DNA of 64,000 nt from Prauserella marina. GTDB lineage: Bacteria > Actinomycetota > Actinomycetes > Mycobacteriales > Pseudonocardiaceae. Every line of letters starts with the position of its first letter. The first letter of the stretch is position 1. The notes beneath the pieces are model-generated. The model was not told where the DNA came from. It ran no database searches and saw nothing but the letters and a program-made list of their open reading frames with translations. The stretch is taken from positions 186,001 to 250,000 of the forward strand of contig NZ_CP016353.1 of the NCBI RefSeq assembly GCF_002240355.1. The letters are read 5' to 3'. Made by a program: the position numbers and the translations under genes. Shown piece by piece: positions 34,149 through 42,346 of this stretch.

Positions 34149-35245
34149 ATTCCGGTCAGCAGCAGCAACCGCCGCCCCGGCCGATGCCGCAGCAACATCC
34201 GCAGCAGCCGCCACCGCCTCAGCAATATCAGCAGCAACAGCAACCAGCGCCGGGGCATCCGCAGCAGGCACGGCCGGCGGCTCCTCCGCAGACGCCCCCG
34301 CACGGAGTGCAGGCGCCTGCTCAGCAACAGGGTGCGAACGTCATCGGGGCGGCTCCGCCGCCGTCGCGGACCCAGCAGCAGTCTGGAGCGCAACACCAGC
34401 ACGTCGGCAACGAGCTGGCCATGGCGGCCACGGCGGAGGTCGCGCGCCCGCAGCCGCTCGCGGTCAGCGCGCCGGCTGGCATGCCTCCCGCGCCGGGCGG
34501 TCCCGCACCGGTCGAGGACCCGCAGGGCAGCTCCAGGCAGCACAGGGACTGGCGACTTCGCAAGCACAGGGCCATGCCCCGGCTGCGAATCGGTCAGCAC
34601 TACGCGCCGGAAGAAGCGCTTGAGCAGCTCCAGATGGTCGGCGGCACGTTCGGTTTTCAGCTCGGCAGAAACCAGTCGGGCTTCCCGGTCACCCTCACTC
34701 TCTTCCGGCCGCGCCCCGTGCGGGCGTACCTCGTCGGTGGGTTGTGGGCCGCGCGGCTGATGGCGTTGCGGGCCTTGCGGTTCGGCGTCCGGGTCGTCGT
34801 GTCGACACACCAGCCCGAAGGCTGGGCCGCGCTCGGCAGGTCGGTCACCGGTCGAAGCGACAGAGTCATCGTGCTCGACCACGGCGAGGCATCCGACGTG
34901 GTGGCCTCCCCTGGGGCGCCAGTGCTGCGCCTGCACGACGCGCCGCATCCCGCGGCCGCGGAGGATCCCATGCCATGGCAGACGCAGATGACGGTCATCC
35001 GCAGGCTCGGTCCAGAGGGAATGCAGGCGCTGCCGCAAGCGGACATCGTGCTTGCCCAGCGGCTCACGGCCAACGAGGCCATGGTCGCGGCCTCCGCTTT
35101 GCGGCTGTCGCAGAACATCACGCGTCAGCTCCAGGCGTTGCGGGACGACATGATGGCGAGTCTCACGCACACCGAGCGCTCGGTGTTCTGGCTGAGCGCG
35201 GTTCCCTTCGAACGCGAGCGGCTCGGCAACCCGGTCCGGCACTGA
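34145..35245 (+). CDS. Q/P-rich ESX-associated protein of unknown function
   Basis: A 366-residue protein. Residues 1-110 are low-complexity glutamine and proline; residues about 135-360 are an ordered alpha/beta region with GGTFGFQLGRNQSGFPVTLTL, ARLMALRALRFGVRVVVSTH and VIVLDHGEASDVV. There is no membrane helix. The conserved-looking part resembles a nucleotide-fold domain without a P-loop. GTGA coupling to eccE indicates it works with EccE at the cytoplasmic side of the secretion complex. Confidence 0.75.
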   Translation: MNSGQQQQPPPRPMPQQHPQQPPPPQQYQQQQQPAPGHPQQARPAAPPQTPPHGVQAPAQQQGANVIGAAPPPSRTQQQSGAQHQHVGNELAMAATAEVARPQPLAVSAPAGMPPAPGGPAPVEDPQGSSRQHRDWRLRKHRAMPRLRIGQHYAPEEALEQLQMVGGTFGFQLGRNQSGFPVTLTLFRPRPVRAYLVGGLWAARLMALRALRFGVRVVVSTHQPEGWAALGRSVTGRSDRVIVLDHGEASDVVASPGAPVLRLHDAPHPAAAEDPMPWQTQMTVIRRLGPEGMQALPQADIVLAQRLTANEAMVAASALRLSQNITRQLQALRDDMMASLTHTERSVFWLSAVPFERERLGNPVRH

Positions 35246-35248
35246 CGC

Positions 35249-35265
35249 TGCCCCTGGCAGGGGCA
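35249..35265 (+). terminator. Short hairpin after the eccE operon
   Basis: TGCCCCT pairs with AGGGGCA over a 3-nt loop directly after the stop codon of the Q/P-rich gene. The stem is short and has no T run, so termination is only possible. Confidence 0.35.
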
Positions 35266-35299
35266 GGCTGATTCCCGCGAATCGCGGCACGATGAGCTG

Positions 35300-36190
35300 G
35301 TGAACACGACACCGGCAGCCGATCTCGGCGGCTTCTTGCGCAGCAGAAGGGAAAGCCTGACGCCGGAGGCGGCGGGCATCGAACCGGGTCTGACCCGTCG
35401 AAGGGTTCCCGGGCTGCGCAGGGAAGAACTGGCGGAACTCGCGGGCGTCAGCGTCGGCTACTACACGCGGCTTGAGCAGGGAGTCAGTGTCGGTGCCTCC
35501 GACGCCGTCATCGACGCTCTGGCGGCAGCGCTGAGACTCGACCCCGCTGAGCATCAGCACCTGCGAACGCTTGCCGGTCCCCGGAAACCGACGCGGTCCC
35601 GTTCTCGAAGGAGCAGGCTGAGGTCATCGGTGCGGGAGCTGATCGACGCGATCCCCGGTGTGCCCGCGATCGTCATCGATCATCGTGCGGACGTCCTGGG
35701 GTGGAACCGCCTCGGGCACGCATTGCTGGCAGGACACCTCGATGTCGATGCCCCGGATGCGGCTGTTCGTCCGAACGTCGCCCGGATGCTGTTCCTGGAC
35801 CCGCACCACAAGGCGTTGTACCGCGACTGGCAGGCCAAAGCGCAGGTCACGGTCGCGGCTCTACATCAGGCCGCCGCACGGTATCCGGCCGATTCCGAAC
35901 TGCGACAACGGATCGGCGGGCTTGCGGCCGACAGCCCCGAGTTCGCACGAATGTGGGCACGGCGGCCGGTCCGAACCTGTTCGTACTACGTGCGCGAACT
36001 CGACCATCCGCTTGTCGGGCGGCTGACTCTGGCCAACGAAACCCTTGCCCTGCCCGACGACGACCAGCAGCTCGGACTGTTCTATGCGCGTCAGGACAGC
36101 GCGGCAGCCGATGGGCTCGTACTGCTGGCCCGGAGCATCGTCCCCGGTGGCTCGCGGCAAACCCGCTCACGGAGGGAGAACGCGCGATGA
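35300..36190 (+). CDS. XRE-family regulator with MmyB-like ligand-binding domain
   Basis: A 296-residue protein with an N-terminal helix-turn-helix (RREELAELAGVSVGYYTRLEQG, split at residues about 37-60) and a C-terminal MmyB-type domain containing VIDHRADVLGWNRLGHALL and late FYARQDSAAADGL. These regulators normally control an adjacent oxidoreductase; here an SDR gene overlaps its stop by 4 bp (ATGA). Starts with GTG at 35300. Confidence 0.88.
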   Translation: MNTTPAADLGGFLRSRRESLTPEAAGIEPGLTRRRVPGLRREELAELAGVSVGYYTRLEQGVSVGASDAVIDALAAALRLDPAEHQHLRTLAGPRKPTRSRSRRSRLRSSVRELIDAIPGVPAIVIDHRADVLGWNRLGHALLAGHLDVDAPDAAVRPNVARMLFLDPHHKALYRDWQAKAQVTVAALHQAAARYPADSELRQRIGGLAADSPEFARMWARRPVRTCSYYVRELDHPLVGRLTLANETLALPDDDQQLGLFYARQDSAAADGLVLLARSIVPGGSRQTRSRRENAR

Positions 36191-36792
36191 GGGTTCTCGC
36201 GGTCGGTGGTGCGGGCACCATCGGGAGAAGGCTGGTCCCCGCGCTGCGATCCCGTGGTCACGAGGTGGTCGTCGCGGGGCGCGAATCGGGTGACGTACAT
36301 GTGGACCTGGCTTCGCCGGGCACCGTCGAGGACATGTACCACGCTGTCGGCGCTGTTGACGGGGTCGTGAGCATCGCGGCACACGGCGCTCTCGACGAGT
36401 TCGGCTCACTCACGTCGGCGGAACTGCGGGAGAACATGCGAGCCAAGTTCTTCGGGCAGGTCGATCTGGTCCTCGCCGGTCAGCGACATTGTGCCGACGG
36501 CGCTTCGTTCACGCTGACGTCGGGCATCTTCGCCGACGAGGCGTGGCCGGGTGTGACCGGTGGCGCGGTCATCAACGCCGCGCTGCACGGTTTCGTCCTT
36601 TCGGCTGCCGTCGAGCTGCCGAGGGGCATGCGGATCAACGCGGTCAGCCCGACGATGATCGGAGACTCGGTCGCAGTGTTCGTCGACCACTTTCCAGGGA
36701 TGCGCCCCGTGCCGATGGATGAGCTGATCGGCCATTACCTCCACTGCGTGGAAGGTGGGGACACCGGGCACATCATCCGGGCGTACGGCTGA
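36187..36792 (+). CDS. Short-chain dehydrogenase/reductase
   Basis: A 201-residue small SDR with the nucleotide-binding VLAVGGAGTIGRRLVPAL and a short form of the family fold (VDGVVSIAAHGALDEF, INAVSPTMIGDS). The canonical YxxxK is not seen; the position after TLTSGIFADEAWPGV carries GGAVINAALHGF instead, as in catalytically atypical short SDRs. Coupled to the MmyB-like regulator upstream. Substrate unknown. Confidence 0.8.
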   Translation: MRVLAVGGAGTIGRRLVPALRSRGHEVVVAGRESGDVHVDLASPGTVEDMYHAVGAVDGVVSIAAHGALDEFGSLTSAELRENMRAKFFGQVDLVLAGQRHCADGASFTLTSGIFADEAWPGVTGGAVINAALHGFVLSAAVELPRGMRINAVSPTMIGDSVAVFVDHFPGMRPVPMDELIGHYLHCVEGGDTGHIIRAYG

Positions 36793-36808
36793 GCGCGCCT
36801 GGTGTGCT

Positions 36809-36834
36809 AATCTCTGACCGTGCGGTCAGAGATT
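36809..36834. promoter_or_regulatory. TetR operator overlapping the start codon of the TetR gene
   Basis: AATCTCTGACC, a GTGC spacer and GGTCAGAGATT form a perfect 11+4+11 inverted repeat spanning the GTG start at 36820. A TGCTAAT -10-like element directly precedes it, so the transcript may be leaderless. Autorepression by the encoded TetR protein is the simplest reading. Confidence 0.7.
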
Positions 36835-37470
36835 TCACCAAAAGGTCAGCGAGAGCTGACTTTCACCGAGCGGATGCGGCGTGCGCAGATCATCGACGCC
36901 GCGACAAGGGCGCTCGCCGCTCACGGTTTCGGTGGTGCCTCGCTGACCAAGATCGCGGCCGAAGTGGGGATCTCCAAGGGTTTGGTGCTCTACCACTTCG
37001 GCAGCAGGACCGAGCTGATGCGCGAGGTCGTCTTCGCGCAATACGGGAGAATGGCGGGTGCCGCGCTCGAAGGGATCGACTGGAAGGGCTCGGCCACCGC
37101 GATATTGCGCGACCTGATCACTCGCTCCATCCGGGTCAGTCTCGAACGCGGGGAAGTGCGCCGCGCGATCGCCGAGGTCATCGGCAACCTGCGCGATGGC
37201 GATGGTCGACACGTCATCACGTTCGACCAGAAGGACGACATCTACACCGGATTCGAGAAGGTCTACCGGCAGGGCCAGGAGTCGGGTGAGTTCCGCGACT
37301 TCGAGCCACGACCGATGGCCGTCATTCAGCAGTCCTCCGTGGACGGTGCGGTGAACTACCTTGAGTCGCATGTGGATACCGATGCGTCTGACTTCTCCGA
37401 TAGTGTTGCCGATCTGCTGATCGCCGCCGTGCGTTCGGAAAACCAGGGACATCCGGGGGAAACGCCATGA
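36820..37470 (+). CDS. TetR-family repressor
   Basis: A 216-residue protein with a TetR helix-turn-helix at residues about 22-65 (QIIDAATRALAAHGFGGASL, then ISKGLVLYHFGSRTELM) and a helical ligand domain. It overlaps the amidohydrolase gene by 4 bp (ATGA) and its own start lies inside a perfect palindrome, so it probably regulates this two-gene operon in response to the hydrolase substrate. Confidence 0.9.
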   Translation: MRSEISPKGQRELTFTERMRRAQIIDAATRALAAHGFGGASLTKIAAEVGISKGLVLYHFGSRTELMREVVFAQYGRMAGAALEGIDWKGSATAILRDLITRSIRVSLERGEVRRAIAEVIGNLRDGDGRHVITFDQKDDIYTGFEKVYRQGQESGEFRDFEPRPMAVIQQSSVDGAVNYLESHVDTDASDFSDSVADLLIAAVRSENQGHPGETP

Positions 37471-39293
37471 GCCACGCCGAAACCACGATCATCAGCAGGG
37501 TCCGGGTTTTCACCGGCGAAGGTCCCGTCCGCGATGACGTCGACGTCGTCGTCTCGAATGGACGGATCGAGCGAGTGTCGGTGGAACGAGTCGACTTGCC
37601 GGGTGCGCGCGTCATCCACGGTGCGGGCAAAACTCTCATTCCCGGGCTGATCGACGCACATGTGCACCTCGACTACCTGACCGCCCGCAGCAGGCCGCAC
37701 GCTGCTGTGTGGACGCGTTTCATGCTGCGATCCGCGTTGCGCAAGCTGCTGGAGAACGGGATCACTGGGATCCGGTGTATGGGCGATCCGCTCGGTCAGA
37801 TCACCAAGCTGAAACGAAAAGTCAACGCGGGGAAGATCGCTGGGCCGCGCATGTCGGCGGCAGGACCGGTGCTCACCGCGCACGGTGGCCATCCTTCGAG
37901 CACGGTGTGCGGGGACAATCCGTGGCTGCGAAGGAACATGGTCGTGCACCTCGACAACGAGGACGACGCGCGCGCCGCCGTGCGGCGCCTTCACGGCGCC
38001 GGTGTCGACGTCATCAAGTTCGTCTATCAGGGCGGGCGGTATGCCGAGAGTGACGTGGTGCTCGGGAAACTGCCGCTGGACGTGGTCAAGGCGATCATCA
38101 CCGAGGCACACCGGCTCGGCCTTCCGGCCAGCGGTCATACCCACTACGAGGACGATGTGAACGATCTACTCGACGCCGGTGTGGACAGTCTTGAACACGG
38201 CGTCATCGAACACGACCTTGCCGAAGGCGACACCGTGAGTCGCTGGAAAGCGGCGGGAACCAAGTTGGTGCCCACGCTGACCATTGCCGCGTTCGTCAAG
38301 GACGAAAACGGAAAGCCTTACCTCGATCGCGCGAGCAGGAACCTCGCCCGTGCGGCCGAAGCGGGGGTGCCGATCGTCGCGGGCACCGACAGCATGGTCG
38401 GCGCGATGCCGGCGAACTCGCTGCACGACGAACTCCGGCACATGGTCGCGGCTGGGCTTTCGCCCGCCGACGCGCTCAGCGCGGCGACCGCGGATGCCGC
38501 GAACTTTCTCGGCCTTGAGGGCCGAGGAATGATCGCCGAAGGAGCCGTCGCCGATCTCGTTTTGCTCAACTCCGATCCGTTGGAGGAGATCGAGAACGTC
38601 GGCGACATAGACAGGGTCTTCCAAGACGGAAGGATCGTCTATCACACGCAGGTACCCAAACGCCCGGTACTGCGGGAATACGTGGCTCGTGAACCTACAC
38701 TGTCCTTTGTTGATCGGACAAAGGCCACCGCGTCGAGTGAGGCGTTCCTGCGATATGACACCAGTCAATTCGCCGAAGACGGTGTCCGGGTGCTCAGCTA
38801 TGTCGACTCGGAAACCGGTACCCTGCTGCGAAGGGAGTCGGTCACATCGGGGCCGGATCTGGTGACTCTACAGTGGACCTGCGAGATCCCGGCCGACGAC
38901 ACGGAGCTCCACGCCGAGCGGACCGAACGGCATGTGAAGCTTGAGGGGCGGTTCCAGGGAACGCCGGTCTCGCGGACGTATCCGTTGCGGGGCAGGATAT
39001 GGATGCAGTCGCTGATGTTCGATCCCGCCACGTTCGTCGTCGGTCCCGACGAGAAGCTGTCGATCGTCTCGATGGGCACCTCAGGTCGCGGCGCGTTGGA
39101 GCTGACTGATTTCGAGGTGGCGAAGACCGGGTCCACTTCACAGGGGCGTCGCGAGGTGGTCACCGCCGAACTGGTGATGCCGCAATGGAAACGATTCTGG
39201 GGAGCGCTGCTCACCTACGATGCCGACAGCGGAGATCTGCTGCGCTACCAGATCAGAGGCAAGAAAGCCTCCACTGTGGAACGAGTGGTGTGA
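37467..39293 (+). CDS. Amidohydrolase fused to a beta-rich C-terminal domain
   Basis: A 608-residue protein. Residues 1-400 are an amidohydrolase of the imidazolonepropionase/prolidase-like group with metal ligands in LIDAHVHLDY, a lysine-bearing VIKFVYQGG, ASGHTHYEDDV, SLEHGVIEHD and the aspartate in IVAGTDSMVG. Residues about 410-608 are a separate beta-rich domain (YVDSETGTLLRRESVTSG, WMQSLMFDPATFVVGPDE) that recalls DUF6134-like proteins. Substrate unknown. Coupled to the TetR gene. Confidence 0.85.
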   Translation: MSHAETTIISRVRVFTGEGPVRDDVDVVVSNGRIERVSVERVDLPGARVIHGAGKTLIPGLIDAHVHLDYLTARSRPHAAVWTRFMLRSALRKLLENGITGIRCMGDPLGQITKLKRKVNAGKIAGPRMSAAGPVLTAHGGHPSSTVCGDNPWLRRNMVVHLDNEDDARAAVRRLHGAGVDVIKFVYQGGRYAESDVVLGKLPLDVVKAIITEAHRLGLPASGHTHYEDDVNDLLDAGVDSLEHGVIEHDLAEGDTVSRWKAAGTKLVPTLTIAAFVKDENGKPYLDRASRNLARAAEAGVPIVAGTDSMVGAMPANSLHDELRHMVAAGLSPADALSAATADAANFLGLEGRGMIAEGAVADLVLLNSDPLEEIENVGDIDRVFQDGRIVYHTQVPKRPVLREYVAREPTLSFVDRTKATASSEAFLRYDTSQFAEDGVRVLSYVDSETGTLLRRESVTSGPDLVTLQWTCEIPADDTELHAERTERHVKLEGRFQGTPVSRTYPLRGRIWMQSLMFDPATFVVGPDEKLSIVSMGTSGRGALELTDFEVAKTGSTSQGRREVVTAELVMPQWKRFWGALLTYDADSGDLLRYQIRGKKASTVERVV

Positions 39294-39309
39294 GCGATCA
39301 CCTGTTCCG

Positions 39310-41271
39310 CTACGTGCCGAGTGCCCTGGGTTCGGCGCGATAGCCCTCTTGTTTGTTGCTGGAGACGACAGGGCCACCCGGATTGGCGACATCCCAGGCG
39401 TCGGCCGACGGCGTGTTTTCCGTGGAACGTAGGGCGCGGTCAGCCTGTGTAGCCGGGGCCTTGCCCCGATCCTGCTCGTTGTTCCCCGAGTAGGCCGGTC
39501 CCCTCAATGCGATCGGCACGTCTCCGAGCGGCTGTTGGTCCGGTTGTCGGCGCGGCTGGGCCAGCCGTCCCTCGAACACCGGCACCGTGCCGGTGGGAAC
39601 CTCCGCGGTGAACTCGGACTGTGTTGGTTCCGCAGGACGAGTGGGTCGCTTCCGGCGTGCGTCGCCACCGGCCTTGGTTTCGATTCTCGCGTTGGAAAGG
39701 ACGGGGGGAGTGGCTTCGCGAACCGAAGGCGTCCGCAGCTGCTCGGCGGCGGAAGCTTCGCTTCGTGCCCGCTTCTTGGTGTTCCTCTTCGTGTCGACGA
39801 TGGACGGCGCGGTCGGCGGCGGAGGCCGGAAGGCATTGTCGTCCGATGGCGGCGCGGCGCCGTTGTCAGCGCGAACGGATTTTCGTCCGTCCTTTCTAGA
39901 CGGTGGAGCGCCAGCGGGAGGTGGAGGAACCGAGCCGGGGTGTCCCATGCCCGGAGCCGGATTCTGTTCCTTCCTGCCGAGCGTTTTGCCCTTGAGGTTC
40001 GGTCTCTGTGGGGCCCCACCCCCGGGAGGCGGCATGATCGTGCCTGGCATGCCGGTGTTTCCGCGCGGTGTGAAGGTCCCGGGAGCGTTGGACCCAGGTG
40101 CGGCTGGTGGGGTGTTGCCGGGCGCTCTCAGCCCGGACACCGGTGGCGCGGGGCGGGCGGAAAGACCGGCGAGATTCGGTGCCGGTGCCGATCCTGTGCC
40201 GGGAGGTCGTGGGCCGCTCACACCGGGCGGCGTTGGCGGAATCGCGACCGAACCTCGCGCGAAAGCCGGTGGGATACCCGGCGAAGCCGGTGTCGCTGCT
40301 GGTGGGCGAGGAGCGTTCCCCGCAGGGCGTGGATCGGCGAACGTCGGTTGCCCCGCGCCGTTAAACGTCGGCGCGGGAGGTCTGCCCGCAGGGGGTCCCG
40401 GAGGCGCCGTGTTGAACGCGCCAGGCATCGCCGGAGGTGGGGGACCACTTCCGATTGGGGGCACGTCTATCGGTATGCCGGCCGCCTCGGGGTGCAGAAT
40501 CGCGTTCATCGGGGTCATGCGCCGTGCTCGCGCTGTTTCCAGCTTGGAGATCGAGGTGGCATAGGAGTCGGCTGTTTCGCTGATCAGTTCCCGCGCTTCC
40601 TGGTCGTATCGCCAGCGCACGTTGGACGCCTTGTTCGAGTTGCCGAGGATCGAGTCCTTGTGTGATGCGCGGACCCGGTCGCGGCGGCCAAGATCGGCCT
40701 GCCGATCGCCGAGTGGTCCTTCCGTCGCGTCCTGTAGCGCGCGCTGATAGCGCTGCCACAGCTCTTCCATCTTGGTTTGTGCGCTGCGCATGGCACCTGC
40801 CAACATGGCCAGCCCCTGGTGGTTGGCGGCCGCTGCTTCCCGCCACACCTCGACGTGCGCCAGCGTTTCGCCCACCTTTCTCAGGTAGGCATCCTTGGCC
40901 GCCGGCGATTCCCAGTTCGCCTCAAGAGAGTCGGTCTGCCTGAACAGCTCACTCTGCAAGTAGAAGAGCATGGATTCGACGTTGTACCACTGCGTTGCTC
41001 TGTCCGATGCGGTGCCGGGTTGCTCGCCCATGATCTGGTCGTAGATCTGCTCGATCGTGAGCGATTCGGCTCTTTCGTCGCCGGGGGCGGGCGTCTCCGC
41101 GTCAGGGGACAGTAGGGGCATACTGGATTGCTGGTCGAACGGCTTTCCCTGATTCCAGTAGCTGCTGTAGCTGACCGGGTAGCTGGGAACCCATTGTGTG
41201 ATACCGCTTCCGGACATGTCTTGCCGGAGCCGGTCGACGTTATAGCCGAAGAAACGCCAGTTCGGGTCCAT
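39310..41271 (-). CDS. ESX-associated WXG-superfamily protein with proline-rich tail (paralogue 1)
   Basis: A 653-residue protein. Residues 1-30 read MDPNWRFFGYNVDRLRQDMS. Residues 90-235 are helical with NWESPAAKDAYLRKVGETLA, a WXG/PPE-like signature. Residues about 240-560 are proline, glycine and alanine rich and probably disordered. The last 90 residues contain PLGDVPIALRGPA and end DVANPGGPVVSSNKQEGYRA. It is clearly paralogous to the protein at 42347-44470. The lack of a signal peptide fits export by, or a chaperone role in, the ESX system. Confidence 0.78.
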   Translation of the reverse strand: MDPNWRFFGYNVDRLRQDMSGSGITQWVPSYPVSYSSYWNQGKPFDQQSSMPLLSPDAETPAPGDERAESLTIEQIYDQIMGEQPGTASDRATQWYNVESMLFYLQSELFRQTDSLEANWESPAAKDAYLRKVGETLAHVEVWREAAAANHQGLAMLAGAMRSAQTKMEELWQRYQRALQDATEGPLGDRQADLGRRDRVRASHKDSILGNSNKASNVRWRYDQEARELISETADSYATSISKLETARARRMTPMNAILHPEAAGIPIDVPPIGSGPPPPAMPGAFNTAPPGPPAGRPPAPTFNGAGQPTFADPRPAGNAPRPPAATPASPGIPPAFARGSVAIPPTPPGVSGPRPPGTGSAPAPNLAGLSARPAPPVSGLRAPGNTPPAAPGSNAPGTFTPRGNTGMPGTIMPPPGGGAPQRPNLKGKTLGRKEQNPAPGMGHPGSVPPPPAGAPPSRKDGRKSVRADNGAAPPSDDNAFRPPPPTAPSIVDTKRNTKKRARSEASAAEQLRTPSVREATPPVLSNARIETKAGGDARRKRPTRPAEPTQSEFTAEVPTGTVPVFEGRLAQPRRQPDQQPLGDVPIALRGPAYSGNNEQDRGKAPATQADRALRSTENTPSADAWDVANPGGPVVSSNKQEGYRAEPRALGT

Positions 41272-41274
41272 GGG

Positions 41275-41340
41275 TCAAGCTCTCTCGGGAGCCTGGTCGG
41301 CCCGGCCCAACGATCCGAACCAATCTGCGTTGAGTGCCAT
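41275..41340 (-). CDS. Possible 21-residue leader peptide upstream of paralogue 1
   Basis: A short frame begins ATG at 41340 with AAGGAAAG just upstream, encodes a peptide starting MALNADWFGSLG, and stops 3 bp before the ATG of the 653-residue protein. Spacing suggests translational coupling. It could also be chance. Confidence 0.35.
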   Translation of the reverse strand: MALNADWFGSLGRADQAPERA

Positions 41341-41738
41341 CGACTTTCCTTCGAAGTTCGAGTTGGGCGGCAATGAATACAGCCCCGCACGAGAAGTGCG
41401 CTGTCGGTCGACGGCCGCGCCTGGGCGGGTGCTGGGCTGGTGAGTTATTGGGAAACCCCGCTGCCGCAACGTATTCGAGCTCGCCAGGCTGCTCGTAACC
41501 ATCATTACCACAACGCGAGCTGATGAGCCAAAACTGACTTTTGTCATGCCGGACGTGATCCTGTTGAATGCTGTCCAGCTATCCCGTACCTGCGCCGTAC
41601 CGAATTGGCTGACCAGCTTGTTCTCGTCGGGTTTCCGTGGGATTCCGGACAATCCGGCCGGGCAACATCGATGCATTGGGAACCCCGGTGGGCGTGATCG
41701 GTGTCGTCAGGAATGGTTGTACTGAGGGGAAAATAGTC
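41341..41738. other. Intergenic region between ESX paralogue 1 and the SapA-like gene
   Basis: No gene is recognised in these 398 bp. The region is less GC-rich than the genes on either side and should contain the divergent promoters for both; I could not assign -35/-10 pairs with confidence. Confidence 0.4.
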
Positions 41739-42167
41739 ATGAGCAAGTTGAAGCGGGCCGCGACGGTGGCAATGGCGACGTCGGCGATGCTGGCTGGTTC
41801 GGCGTTACTGGCTGGGCCCGCGAACGCGGTCGCGTCATCGCCTGAGGAGGTGTGTGGTTCGGGGTACCGGGTCATCAACACCGAGTCGATCGGTGGCATC
41901 TCGACGCTTTACCTGCTGTACAACGGAAACACAAACTGCGTGGTCAACTGGAAGACCAAGTATCGTGGTACCGCGTCTTCAGTCAGCGCGGGGCTTCAGG
42001 TGCAGAACGGCGGTTCGGACCGGGACGCCGGAAGCTTCAAGTACTACGCGGGCCCCGCGAAGGTGTCCGGCGCCGCCGGGCGCTGCGTCAGGTGGGAAGG
42101 AACGACCCGAGACCTGAGCGACAACACCGACCACGGTTGGTCCTCGCCATGGGAGCACTGCGGCTAG
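41739..42167 (+). CDS. Secreted protein resembling spore-associated protein A (SapA)
   Basis: A 142-residue preprotein with a signal peptide (residues 1-30, VAMATSAMLAGSALLAG, cleavage near PANAVA). The mature part has the pattern of actinobacterial SapA: CGSGYRVINTESI, YLLYNGNTNCVVNWKT, FKYYAGPAKV, GRCVRWEGTT and the terminal SPWEHCG. Four cysteines are placed to form two disulfides. GAGGGGA 8 bp upstream supports the ATG. Related proteins are found on spores of Streptomyces; its role here is unknown. Confidence 0.75.
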   Translation: MSKLKRAATVAMATSAMLAGSALLAGPANAVASSPEEVCGSGYRVINTESIGGISTLYLLYNGNTNCVVNWKTKYRGTASSVSAGLQVQNGGSDRDAGSFKYYAGPAKVSGAAGRCVRWEGTTRDLSDNTDHGWSSPWEHCG

Positions 42168-42292
42168 TGGTTGTCCTCGAAAAGTCGACGGGGCCTGACC
42201 CGTGAGCCAGCGATACTCACGGCGCGGCACATCGGCGTATCCTGCCGAGGACTGTTGTTCCGTTCTCCGGGGAACCCGGTGATCACCGCACG

Positions 42293-42337
42293 ACGAACGA
42301 GGGGCGGAGCCCGAAAGCCCCGCCCCTCGTTCGTTTT
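42293..42337. terminator. Bidirectional terminator between the SapA-like gene and paralogue 2
   Basis: A perfect 15-bp stem (42293-42307 with 42320-42334, 12-nt loop) is followed by TTTT on the plus strand. The genes on both sides converge on it. Confidence 0.85.
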
Positions 42338-42346
42338 CAGCGTTCT

